From Flavobacterium sp. (lineage in GTDB: Bacteria; Bacteroidota; Bacteroidia; Flavobacteriales; Flavobacteriaceae), in NCBI RefSeq assembly GCF_035195345.1, contig NZ_CP136574.1, forward strand, positions 1,975,871 to 2,039,870: DNA of 64,000 bases. Direction: 5' to 3'. The number at the start of each line of letters is the position of its first letter. Position 1 is the stretch's first letter. Below the pieces are notes generated by a model. The model was not told the origin of the DNA and did no database searches. It saw only the letters and a list, made by a program, of their open reading frames with translations. Position numbers and translations under genes: made by a program. Below are positions 35,736 to 43,688 of the stretch, piece by piece.

Positions 35736-36767
35736 CTAAAAAACTTCTTCGGCTTGATTGAGCATATTATTATACACTGCCGTGGATATTTCACTAATAA
35801 TATTAGTTAAAGAGGTGTTATCTTTCCCCTTTGTCATAATAGTTAATAAATAGGGCTTGTTTCTAAGATATACAATTGCTGATTCATGCAATTGACGTTC
35901 TTGATCGGTTCCAGATTCACCAAATTTATGAGCTATTTTTATATCTTTTGGTAGGCCACTCAAAATGCCTTCTTTAAAATTACATTTTCCTAATAATTCC
36001 GCTGCAAATTCAGAATTTTCATCTGATAAATATGAAGCATTATAAATAGCTCTCATAAATAAAGAATAATTCTTTGGTGTAAAATAATAATGCTTTGCTT
36101 TGGGATTTGGGACTTCTAAATTTAAATCTAAAAATAATTTAGTTAAAATTTCGGGTTTTAAATTATTATTCAATATTGCAGTTGCATTATTGTCAGAATA
36201 TGCTATCATGTATTTTAATAATTCTCTTATTTTGTATTTATGCCCTAACTGAATGTTTTTAGATTGAAATGCAACATTTTTTCCAATATCAAAAGGGGTA
36301 TGAAATAATAATTCTTGATCCAAAAGCCCTGGAATATCCTCACTCATTTTAAGGTAAGCTATTAAAATAGGCACTTTAAACAATGAACCAGGTTCATATT
36401 GTAAATCATCATTAATAGTCATCCAATCACCATTATTGTAGTCTCTCAAATAAACAGAAGTAGAAATAACATTACTCATTGATTTATGTTTCTGAATAAT
36501 AGTATTTATTTCATGTTTAATTTGTGCTAAATTATCTCCTTCACATTCCTCATCAACAAACATTAATGGCTTGATGAAACTGTAGCCATCTAATCGTTTT
36601 ACTTTATAATTACATAAATTGGTTCCATCTGATACGTCTAAATCTTTAATGTTTGTTTCTTTAAAAAAAAAACTAGAAACTAAAAAAGTTGAAAAACAAG
36701 TAATAACAATTGTTGCAATAGCAGAAATATAAGAAATTGAAATTTTTTTAGAAAATATAGATTTCAT
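35736..36767 (-). CDS. Serine hydrolase, class A beta-lactamase-like fold
   Basis: 343 residues. An N-terminal hydrophobic segment at 11-35 (ISYISAIATIVITCFSTFLV) is a signal anchor. Penicillin-binding-fold motifs: S128-x-x-K131 in PGSLFKVP, SDN at 191-193 in YSDNNAT, and the third motif altered to K281-F-G in HKFGESG instead of KTG. No clear omega-loop Glu (Ambler E166) is visible between the second and third motifs. Beta-lactamase activity is therefore doubtful; a peptidoglycan-related transpeptidase/carboxypeptidase or esterase is as likely. A CAAAGATA (TATCTTTG) -7 box lies at 36792-36799, 24 bases upstream. It is a single gene in AT-rich surroundings. Confidence 0.78.
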   Translation of the reverse strand: MKSIFSKKISISYISAIATIVITCFSTFLVSSFFFKETNIKDLDVSDGTNLCNYKVKRLDGYSFIKPLMFVDEECEGDNLAQIKHEINTIIQKHKSMSNVISTSVYLRDYNNGDWMTINDDLQYEPGSLFKVPILIAYLKMSEDIPGLLDQELLFHTPFDIGKNVAFQSKNIQLGHKYKIRELLKYMIAYSDNNATAILNNNLKPEILTKLFLDLNLEVPNPKAKHYYFTPKNYSLFMRAIYNASYLSDENSEFAAELLGKCNFKEGILSGLPKDIKIAHKFGESGTDQERQLHESAIVYLRNKPYLLTIMTKGKDNTSLTNIISEISTAVYNNMLNQAEEVF

Positions 36768-36791
36768 TTATAGGGAGTTTAAAATAACATT

Positions 36792-36799
36792 CAAAGATA
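36792..36799 (-). promoter_or_regulatory. -7 box (TATCTTTG) for serine hydrolase gene
   Basis: Perfect TAnnTTTG on the - strand, 24 bases from the start codon. Confidence 0.6.
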
Positions 36800-37360
36800 A
36801 TACTAAGTAAATTAAGTATACTCACGCTTTGCTTAAAATCTAATTAACATTTGATATTTTTATTTTTTATTTATCAATAGAGTTAACATTTTGTAGAAAT
36901 TTTGTTTTAATAATCTCAATTTTATATTTTTAAAAAAAAATTAACACCTTTTTTAAAAAGGTTTTACTATACTAGCCTTTAGATCTATTGTTCTTTTAAT
37001 TCATGTTTGTGTAAAAGAATATACATATTGAGCATTTACAATACTTAACCTTTTGGAATTTAATTATTCTTTATTAGTTTATGTGGTAAATAAATTTGGA
37101 TTTTTAAATAGTTGTTTGATGTTAATTAAGCTTAAATATTTAAATTTCAATTAATTTTTTTATTTATTAATATGAAAATAAACTAAAAAAGTATGAATTC
37201 AAAAATACAATGATAATGTCGAGTATTTAACTCTTTTTTCATAATTCTTTTAGCTAAATTAAGCGTTATTATAGATAGTTAAATTCTCAAATTCTATCAT
37301 TTTACAACAATAGTGCTAAACTCAAAAATTAAATTAGAGTTCAATTTCTCTATGACACGA
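36800..37360. other. 560-bp extremely AT-rich gene-free region
   Basis: Between the serine hydrolase promoter and the rpmA terminator. It holds a short CCTTTTTTAAAAAGG palindrome at 36947-36961 and otherwise no frame above about 30 codons, no tRNA and no repeat family that I can see. Confidence 0.65.
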
Positions 37361-37404
37361 CAACATAAAAAAACCTCTCCAATTGGAGAGGTTTTTTTAT
37401 GTTG
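37361..37404. terminator. Terminator of rplU-rpmA, perfect 44-bp palindrome
   Basis: CAACATAAAAAAACCTCTCC and its exact complement abut with centre AATT at 37381-37384. The GC-rich core CCTCTCC/GGAGAGG is flanked by A and T runs. It lies 14 bases past the rpmA stop and would work in both directions. Confidence 0.9.
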
Positions 37405-37417
37405 CTAATAAAGATTA

Positions 37418-37678
37418 TTAAGCTTCGAAAGGGATTACAGATACATATGATTTGTTTTCCGCTTTCTTTTGGAATTTTACAACTCCATCAACTTTAGCAT
37501 GTAAAGTATGATCTTTACCCATGTAAACATTTTCACCTGGGTTGTGCTTAGAACCTCTTTGTCTAACAATGATGTTTCCAGCAATAGCAGCTTGACCACC
37601 ATAAATCTTAACGCCTAAACGTTTCGATTCTGATTCTCTACCATTCTTCGAACTACCGACACCTTTCTTGTGAGCCAT
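37418..37678 (-). CDS. rpmA: 50S ribosomal protein L27
   Basis: 86 residues, matching bacterial bL27 in full: MAHKKGVGSSKNGRESESKR, GGQAAIAGNIIVRQRG, HNPGENVYMGKDHTLHA. The N-terminal AHKKG tail reaches the peptidyl-transferase centre; no cleavable extension is present. It lies 18 bases downstream of rplU in the usual rplU-rpmA operon and is closed by a strong palindromic terminator. Confidence 0.98.
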   Translation of the reverse strand: MAHKKGVGSSKNGRESESKRLGVKIYGGQAAIAGNIIVRQRGSKHNPGENVYMGKDHTLHAKVDGVVKFQKKAENKSYVSVIPFEA

Positions 37679-37696
37679 GATGTTATATTTTAAATG

Positions 37697-38119
37697 TTAT
37701 TCTTCAGTTTTTGGTTTTTTAGTCGCTTTAGCTTTTGGCTTAACTTCTTCAGTAGCTTCAGTTACTTCAACTTCAACTTCTTTTTTAGCAGCTTTTTTCT
37801 TAGCTCCAGTAGCAACAATTCCTTCAATTAAAATTTGAGTGAATGATTGTCTGTGACCATTTTTCTTTTTGTAACCTTTTCTTCTTTTCTTTTTGAAGAC
37901 AATTACTTTATCACCTTTTAAGTGTTGTAACACTTTGGCTTCTACAGAAGCTCCTTCTACAGCTGGGGCGCCTAAAGTTACTGTTCCGTTTTCATCTAAT
38001 AAAAGAACTTTGTCAAAAGAAACTTTAGTTCCTTCTTCTGAAGCTAAACGGTGAACATAAACCTTTTGGTCTTTGCTTACTTTGAATTGTTGCCCTGCTA
38101 TCTCTACGATTGCGTACAT
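37697..38119 (-). CDS. rplU: 50S ribosomal protein L21 with C-terminal tail
   Basis: 140 residues. The bL21 core covers residues 1-103 (YAIVEIAGQQFKVSKDQKVY, KVIVFKKKRRKGYKKKNGHRQ). A further 35 or so residues form a low-complexity tail rich in Lys, Glu, Val and Thr (KKKAAKKEVEVEVTEATEEV), which makes the protein longer than the usual 103; such tails are common in Flavobacteriia. First gene of rplU-rpmA. The promoter on this strand has TATATTTG at 38152-38159 and TTG at 38179-38181. Confidence 0.97.
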   Translation of the reverse strand: MYAIVEIAGQQFKVSKDQKVYVHRLASEEGTKVSFDKVLLLDENGTVTLGAPAVEGASVEAKVLQHLKGDKVIVFKKKRRKGYKKKNGHRQSFTQILIEGIVATGAKKKAAKKEVEVEVTEATEEVKPKAKATKKPKTEE

Positions 38120-38151
38120 AACAATGATTTTAGTTAAAAATTTTAAGGTTG

Positions 38152-38181
38152 CAAATATACAATAATTTATAAATCAAACAA
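38152..38181 (-). promoter_or_regulatory. Bacteroidota promoter for rplU-rpmA
   Basis: Read on the - strand: TTG (CAA at 38179-38181), 19-base spacer, TATATTTG (CAAATATA at 38152-38159). Both elements and spacing match the group consensus. Confidence 0.75.
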
Positions 38182-38306
38182 CTATTATGGTAAATAATAA
38201 TATTGAAAAAATAATTTCAGCATTTTTTTTAATTTAAATTACGTTTTATTGTAACATTATCTCGAAATTGCGTCTTATTAAAATTATATCAACAAATTAA
38301 TAACGT

Positions 38307-39632
38307 ATGAAAAAATCTTTAATGGCTTTAGGAACTGCACTTATGCTTGGCGGAACTGCTTCAGCTCAAAAAGTAACATTCGAAGAGTTTGATTTAGACA
38401 ACGGTCTTCACGTTGTACTTCATCAAGACAATTCAGCTCCAGTAGTAATCACTTCGGTTATGTACCACGTAGGAGCAAAAGACGAACAGCCTAACCGAAC
38501 AGGTTTTGCTCACTTTTTTGAACACCTTTTATTTGAAGGAACAAAAAATATTGGTCGTGGCGACTGGTTTAAATTAGTTACCGCAAACGGAGGAAACAAT
38601 AATGCAAATACTACCGATGACAGAACTTATTATTATGAAGTTTTCCCTTCTAATAATTTAGAATTGGCTATATGGATGGAATCTGAACGATTGATGCATC
38701 CAGTAATCAACCAGATTGGTGTAGATACACAAAATGAAGTTGTTAAAGAAGAAAAAAGACTTCGTGTTGATAATCAGCCTTATGGAAACTTGATTAAAGC
38801 GGTTAAACAAAATATGTTTAAAGTGCATCCATACAAATGGACAACTATTGGAGAAATGGAGCATTTAGATGCTGCTACTTTAGAAGAATTCCAAGCTTTT
38901 AATAAAAAATTCTATGTGCCTAATAATGCTGTTTTAGTTGTTGCTGGTCAATTTGATAAAGCGCAAGCTAAAGAATGGATTACTAAATATTTTAGTGCAA
39001 TTCCTAAAGGAGCTCCAGTTACACGTCAAAAAGTAGAAGAAGCACCTATTACTCAAGAGTTCAAAGCTTCATGGGAAGATCCAAACATTCAAATTCCAAT
39101 GTTGGTTGCTTCTTACAGAACACCTTCAATGAAATCTCGTGATGCTAGAATCTTAGATATGATTTCAACTTATTTATCAGACGGTAAAAGTTCTAAATTA
39201 TACAAAAAAATTGTTGACGACAAGAAAATGGCGTTACAAATCGGAGCATTCAATTACAGTCAAGAAGATTATGGTATGTATTTAATTTATGGTTTACCAA
39301 TGGGTACGAATACAACTGAATCTATTTTAAAAGAAATTGATGAAGAAATAGTAAAAATGCAAACAGAATTAATTTCTGTAAACGATTTTCAAAAACTTCA
39401 AAACAAATTTGAAAGTAATTATGTAAGCAATAACGCTTCTGTTGAAGGAATTGCAGATAATTTAGCAACTTATTATATGTTGTATGGTGATATCAACTTA
39501 ATTAACACTGAAATTGATATTTATCGTTCTATCACAAGAGAAGAAATTAGAGAAACAGCAAAAAAATATCTAAACTCAAACCAAAGAATGATTTTAGACT
39601 ATGTTCCTGCTAAAGACAAAGCTCAAAACTAA
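38307..39632 (+). CDS. M16 family zinc metallopeptidase (active subunit)
   Basis: 441 residues. A signal peptide ends near residue 20 (GGTASAQ). The zinc motif HxxEH is H69-F-F-E-H73 in FAHFFEHLLFEGT, with the distal Glu in NEVVKEEKRL. Both M16 halves are present (N-terminal catalytic about 25-210, C-terminal about 215-440). It degrades or processes periplasmic peptides. The next gene starts 12 bases downstream and encodes a second M16 protein without the zinc motif, so the two should form a heterodimeric pair, as in mitochondrial processing peptidase or similar bacterial pairs. Confidence 0.92.
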   Translation: MKKSLMALGTALMLGGTASAQKVTFEEFDLDNGLHVVLHQDNSAPVVITSVMYHVGAKDEQPNRTGFAHFFEHLLFEGTKNIGRGDWFKLVTANGGNNNANTTDDRTYYYEVFPSNNLELAIWMESERLMHPVINQIGVDTQNEVVKEEKRLRVDNQPYGNLIKAVKQNMFKVHPYKWTTIGEMEHLDAATLEEFQAFNKKFYVPNNAVLVVAGQFDKAQAKEWITKYFSAIPKGAPVTRQKVEEAPITQEFKASWEDPNIQIPMLVASYRTPSMKSRDARILDMISTYLSDGKSSKLYKKIVDDKKMALQIGAFNYSQEDYGMYLIYGLPMGTNTTESILKEIDEEIVKMQTELISVNDFQKLQNKFESNYVSNNASVEGIADNLATYYMLYGDINLINTEIDIYRSITREEIRETAKKYLNSNQRMILDYVPAKDKAQN

Positions 39633-39644
39633 GATTTGAAGAAT

Positions 39645-41696
39645 ATGAAAAAATTTATATACATCGCAGCCAGTTTATTTTTGACAATGACTATGCAAGC
39701 ACAAGACAGACCACAACCTAAAGCAGGTCCAGCTCCATCAATAAACATTAATAAGCCACAAAGTTTTGTACTTAAAAATGGTTTAAAAGTTTTAGTGGTA
39801 GAAAATCATAAATTACCTAGAGTTTCTTTCAATTTAACGTTAGATAATCCGCCTTATGCTGAAGGAACTAAAAAAGGAGTTTCTGATTTATTAAGTTCAA
39901 TGATTGGTAACGGAACACAATCGGTTTCTAAAAATGCTTTCAATGAAGAAATTGACTTTTTAGGAGCAAATATTAATTTTTGGGATTCAGGTGCTTCTGC
40001 AAATGGATTGTCAAGATATTCAAAAAGAATTCTAGAATTAATGGCAGATGGTGCTTTAAATCCATTGTTTGTTCAAGAAGAATTTGAAAAAGAAAAAGAA
40101 AAATTAATTGAAGGATTAAAATCTGAAGAAAAAAGTGTAACAGCTATTGCAGGTAGAGTTGAAAATGTTTTAACTTATGGTAAAGAGCACTACAAAGGTG
40201 AATATACTAGTGAAGAAACATTAAATAATGTTACATTAAATGATGTTGTTTTAAACTATAACACATATTTTGCTCCAGGAAATGCTTATTTAGTAATTGT
40301 AGGAGATGTTAACTTTAAAGAAGTTAAAAAAGAAGTTGAAAGACTTTTTGGAAAATGGAAAAAAGCAACTGCTCCTCAATTAACTTATTCTGATCCTAAA
40401 GACGTTCAATACAGTCAAATTAACTTTATTGATGTACCAAATGCTGTTCAATCTGAAATCGCATTAGTTAATTTATCTAACTTAAAAATGACAGATAAAG
40501 AATACTTTGCAGCTCTTTTAGCGAACCAAATTTTAGGTGGCGGTGGAGAAGGAAGATTATTCTTAAACTTACGTGAAAAACATGGCTGGACATACGGAGC
40601 ATACTCTTCAATAGGTTCAGGAAAATACATTAACAAATTCCGTTCAGGTTCTTCTGTAAGAAATGTTGTAACTGATAGTGCTATTGTAGAAGTTTTTAAC
40701 GAATTGAAAAAAATCAGAACAGAATTAGTTTCTGAAGAAGATTTAAAAAATGCAAAAGCTAAATATATTGGAAACTTTGTAATGCAAATTGAAAAACCTT
40801 CTACTATTGCGGGTTATGCATTAAACAAAGAAACTCAAGGTTTACCAGAAGATTTTTATGAAAACTATATTAAAAACATCAATGCTGTTACAGCTGAAGA
40901 TATTAAAAATGCAGCTAATAAGTATTTCTTAGCTGACAAAACTAGAGTAGTTATTGTTGGTAAAGCTGGTGATGTTTTACCAGGTTTAGAAACAATGAGC
41001 AAAAGAGAAAAATTACCAATTTTCTACTTTGATAAATTTGGAAATCCAACGGAAAAACCAGCAGTTAAAAAAGCTGTTCCTGCAGGAGTAACAGCTCAAA
41101 CAGTATTGAATGATTATATCAAAGCTATTGGTGGTGATAAAGCGGTTAAAAACGTAAAAACATTAGCTGTAATGTCGGCTGGAACTGTTCAAGGAACGCC
41201 TTTAGAGTTAGTTGTAAAAACAGCTCCTAAAAAATTAGGTGTTGAAATGAAAGCAATGGGAATGACAATGATGAAACAAGTAGTTAATGATAAAGAAGCT
41301 TACATGGTGCAACAAGGTCAAAGAAAAGATTTCAAAGACCAAGAGTTAAAAGATATGCAAGCTGAAGCTACTACTTTTAAAGAATTAGCTTTATTAACAG
41401 ACAAAGGGGTAACTTTAGCTGGTATTGAAAACGTAAATGGAGTTGATGCATATGCTGTTAAAAGCGGAAAATCTACTTATTTTTATGATGTAAAAACTGG
41501 ATTTAAAGTAGCTGAAGCCAAAGAATTAGAGCAAGGTGGTCAAAAAATGACGCAAACTACCTACTACCAAGATTATAAAGATGTTAAAGGATTAAAATTC
41601 CCTTACAAAACAATCATGAATGTTGGTATTGAAATTGAATTAATTACTACTGAAGTTAAAATTAACGAAGGGGTAACTGATGCAGATTTCAAATAA
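39645..41696 (+). CDS. M16 family protein lacking HxxEH, with extra C-terminal domain
   Basis: 683 residues from ATG 39645 (a TTG 9 bases upstream is less likely). A signal peptide ends near MTMQAQ. The M16 N-terminal fold is kept, but the zinc motif is replaced by VSDLLSSMI; the conserved GGGGEGRLFLNLREKHGWTYGAY of the second domain is kept. So it is a non-catalytic partner that holds substrate for the protein encoded just upstream. Beyond the M16 part (about residue 475) lies an extra domain of about 205 residues (VLNDYIKAIGGDKAVKNVKT, YYQDYKDVKGLKFPYKT) resembling LolA-like or outer-membrane-lipoprotein-sorting folds. This makes it unusually long for an M16 protein. Confidence 0.88.
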   Translation: MKKFIYIAASLFLTMTMQAQDRPQPKAGPAPSININKPQSFVLKNGLKVLVVENHKLPRVSFNLTLDNPPYAEGTKKGVSDLLSSMIGNGTQSVSKNAFNEEIDFLGANINFWDSGASANGLSRYSKRILELMADGALNPLFVQEEFEKEKEKLIEGLKSEEKSVTAIAGRVENVLTYGKEHYKGEYTSEETLNNVTLNDVVLNYNTYFAPGNAYLVIVGDVNFKEVKKEVERLFGKWKKATAPQLTYSDPKDVQYSQINFIDVPNAVQSEIALVNLSNLKMTDKEYFAALLANQILGGGGEGRLFLNLREKHGWTYGAYSSIGSGKYINKFRSGSSVRNVVTDSAIVEVFNELKKIRTELVSEEDLKNAKAKYIGNFVMQIEKPSTIAGYALNKETQGLPEDFYENYIKNINAVTAEDIKNAANKYFLADKTRVVIVGKAGDVLPGLETMSKREKLPIFYFDKFGNPTEKPAVKKAVPAGVTAQTVLNDYIKAIGGDKAVKNVKTLAVMSAGTVQGTPLELVVKTAPKKLGVEMKAMGMTMMKQVVNDKEAYMVQQGQRKDFKDQELKDMQAEATTFKELALLTDKGVTLAGIENVNGVDAYAVKSGKSTYFYDVKTGFKVAEAKELEQGGQKMTQTTYYQDYKDVKGLKFPYKTIMNVGIEIELITTEVKINEGVTDADFK

Positions 41697-41717
41697 GAAA
41701 TTAGATTAAATTTATAG

Positions 41718-41748
41718 AGAGCGCTCAAGAAATTGAGCGCTTTTTTTA
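41718..41748. terminator. Bidirectional terminator
   Basis: AGCGCTCAA-GAAA-TTGAGCGCT stem followed by seven T. It lies between the M16 stop at 41696 and the convergent EamA gene, whose stop overlaps the T run. Confidence 0.85.
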
Positions 41749-42615
41749 TTTTTTGCTAGAAAAGTATACACCTACCAAGACAATCATTGCGCCTAATAAT
41801 TGAATTAATGATAGCGATTCATTCATAAATAAAGAACCTAAAGTAAATGCTACAACAGGGATAATATAAGTTACTGAAGAAGCAAAAACAGGTGAAGACA
41901 ATTGAATGAGTTTGAAAAATAAAATATTTGAAAATCCAGTACCAATGATTCCTAAAATTGCAATAAAGCCTAATGAGGTTTGAACTTTGGGTTCATGAAT
42001 GATGTCAAAAAATCCTGTAAAATATAAGACTATTAAAGCAGGAAAAAACATGATTAAAAAATTCCCAGTACTTATTGTTAAAGGTTTTAAGTCGGACAAA
42101 TATTTTTTAATCAAATTCACATTGACGCCATAAAAAATAGAAGCAATTACAATTAAAATAGCGTAATAATAATTTTCAGTGGTGTTTTCTCCATTTCCAA
42201 ATAATACTAACAGAGCGCAGCCAATAAATCCTATAATTACTCCAAATACTTGGGTTCTATGAACATTCATTCCAAAAAATAAGAGTCCAACTAACAATGT
42301 ATTTAAAGGAGTTAATGAGTTTAATATTGAGCTAATAGAACCATCAATTTTTGAAAGCGCAAAAGCAAACAAAAAGGCGGGAATAAATGTACCGCATATA
42401 GCAGTTAAGGCAATATACTTCCATTTGTATAATGGAATTTGTGGTATTTGTTTAAATCCAACAATAATTAAGAATATTGCAGCAAATAAAATACGTAAGC
42501 TTCCCAATTGAATTGAATTTACGCCTTTTAAACCTAACTGCATTAAGATGAACGAGCTTCCCCAAACACACCCTAAAAAAACTAATAAATACCATTTTGT
42601 TGAATTGTTTTCCAT
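41746..42615 (-). CDS. EamA/DMT family transporter
   Basis: 289 residues with ten predicted transmembrane helices arranged as two EamA repeats (FLGCVWGSSFILMQLGLKG at the start; YAILIVIASIFYGVNVNLIKKYL opening the second half). The last part PVVAFTLGSLFMNESLSLIQLLGAMIVLVGVYF is the typical ending. It belongs to the drug/metabolite exporter superfamily, which moves amino acids or other small molecules; the substrate cannot be predicted. It stands alone, convergent with the M16 pair and divergent from the HMA lipoprotein gene. Confidence 0.88.
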   Translation of the reverse strand: MENNSTKWYLLVFLGCVWGSSFILMQLGLKGVNSIQLGSLRILFAAIFLIIVGFKQIPQIPLYKWKYIALTAICGTFIPAFLFAFALSKIDGSISSILNSLTPLNTLLVGLLFFGMNVHRTQVFGVIIGFIGCALLVLFGNGENTTENYYYAILIVIASIFYGVNVNLIKKYLSDLKPLTISTGNFLIMFFPALIVLYFTGFFDIIHEPKVQTSLGFIAILGIIGTGFSNILFFKLIQLSSPVFASSVTYIIPVVAFTLGSLFMNESLSLIQLLGAMIVLVGVYFSSKK

Positions 42616-42675
42616 AGCATAATTTTATCTTTCAAAATTCAGGCTTTATTTTTAAAATAGCACTATGAAATTTTG

Positions 42676-42683
42676 TAATTTTG
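42676..42683 (+). promoter_or_regulatory. -7 box (TAATTTTG) for HMA lipoprotein
   Basis: Perfect TAnnTTTG. It overlaps the most upstream possible start (TTG at 42681), so translation must begin later, at the ATG at 42726. Confidence 0.65.
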
Positions 42684-42725
42684 CAATGCCTTTATTTAGA
42701 GGTAAATAATTTAACTTTTACTACT

Positions 42726-43094
42726 ATGAAACATTTAAAAAATATTGGATTAGCACTTTTAATGATGCTTTCTTTTGCAAGTTGTAAACAAGAAAACAAA
42801 GAAGTGGCTAAAGAAGAAATTAAAAAAGAAGCTTTTACCGAGGCTGATTTAGCCAAAATGCAAACAGCAAGTTTTACTGTAGATGGAATGACTTGTGCAA
42901 TGGGTTGTGCTAAAACAATCGAAAATAAATTAGCAGAACAAGCTGGTGTTGGACAAGCTGTTGTAGATTTTGAAACAAAAATAGCAACTGTTAAATTCGA
43001 CGCTGAAAAGCAATCTTTAGAATCGTTGACTAAAACTATTGAAGGTGTTGCCGGCGGTGATTCTTATAAAGTAACTGAATCGAAAAAAATGTAA
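42726..43094 (+). CDS. Heavy-metal-associated (HMA) domain lipoprotein
   Basis: 122 residues from ATG 42726; this choice is supported by the promoter at 42676-42683. A lipoprotein signal precedes lipobox SFASC (C19). After a charged linker (KEEIKKEAFTEADLAK) comes an HMA fold with FTVDGMTCAMGCAKTIENKL, where the metal motif is spaced C-x-x-x-C rather than the common C-x-x-C. The C-terminal SKKM follows the last strand. It should bind a soft metal such as copper or a related ion at the cell envelope. Single gene with a strong terminator shared with gldD. The Cys spacing is also seen in other Bacteroidota periplasmic HMA proteins, from memory. Confidence 0.85.
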   Translation: MKHLKNIGLALLMMLSFASCKQENKEVAKEEIKKEAFTEADLAKMQTASFTVDGMTCAMGCAKTIENKLAEQAGVGQAVVDFETKIATVKFDAEKQSLESLTKTIEGVAGGDSYKVTESKKM

Positions 43095-43095
43095 T

Positions 43096-43128
43096 AAAAA
43101 ACGCCCTGAGATAATCAGGGCGTTTTTT
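43096..43128. terminator. Bidirectional terminator
   Basis: ACGCCCTGA-GATAA-TCAGGGCGT stem flanked by A and T runs, between the convergent HMA gene (stop 43094) and gldD (stop 43127). Confidence 0.9.
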
Positions 43129-43684
43129 ATTTCCACTTTAGCGTTTCCATAATTCTTCGCATATCTGCTTTTAGATATTGTGCTGCTGGTAAAATAGAAT
43201 CAAAATTTGGTTTTGCGTAAAAATAAACGCTTCCTACAATAAAGTTTTTTGTACTATCGGTGGCGTAAAACTGAGCATTTGTTGCTGCATTTCCGCCTAC
43301 TTCATAGAACATTCCATATACTTTTTTCTTTTCGTTAATAAAAGGCTGCTCTATAATGTCGTCGGCTTTTACAACATGATTATAGGTTAGTGTTTGAGCG
43401 TCACGTAATAATTTATCAATGTCATTATTAACCGATTTATGAGTTAGATAAATTGTGGCTTTCATTTTTGGATAATTTATCTCGAAAGCACATGATTTAT
43501 CTTTTATTAAAGCCAAATCATTTTTTTCAAAAGTAAACTTACAATCAGAATTCAATTTAGAATATTTTGCTTTTGGATATTCTAAACTCAAATGTCCTTT
43601 AGGTTTTGGTATTGTTTCATCTCCACAAGAAATCATCCCTAAAAACAAACCTAAACAGCTTAATTTCAATATATTTTGTATCAT
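43127..43684 (-). CDS. gldD: Gliding motility lipoprotein GldD
   Basis: 185 residues. Lipobox GMISC (C20) after a signal. The mature part matches GldD: PKPKGHLSLEYPKAKY, SDCKFTF, CAFEINYPKMKATIYLTH, a central FYEVGGNAATNAQFYATD and an end in MRRIMETLKW. In F. johnsoniae, GldD is a lipoprotein needed for gliding, and its gene lies next to gldE. Here gldE ends 4 bases upstream, in the order mutY-ssb-gldE-gldD. Its exact molecular step in motility is not established. Confidence 0.95.
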   Translation of the reverse strand: MIQNILKLSCLGLFLGMISCGDETIPKPKGHLSLEYPKAKYSKLNSDCKFTFEKNDLALIKDKSCAFEINYPKMKATIYLTHKSVNNDIDKLLRDAQTLTYNHVVKADDIIEQPFINEKKKVYGMFYEVGGNAATNAQFYATDSTKNFIVGSVYFYAKPNFDSILPAAQYLKADMRRIMETLKWK

Positions 43685-43688
43685 GATA

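Noticed and set aside
35736..36767. Antibiotic-resistance beta-lactamase
   Set aside because: SxxK and SDN are present but the KTG motif is changed and no class A deacylation Glu is evident, so a resistance call is not supported.
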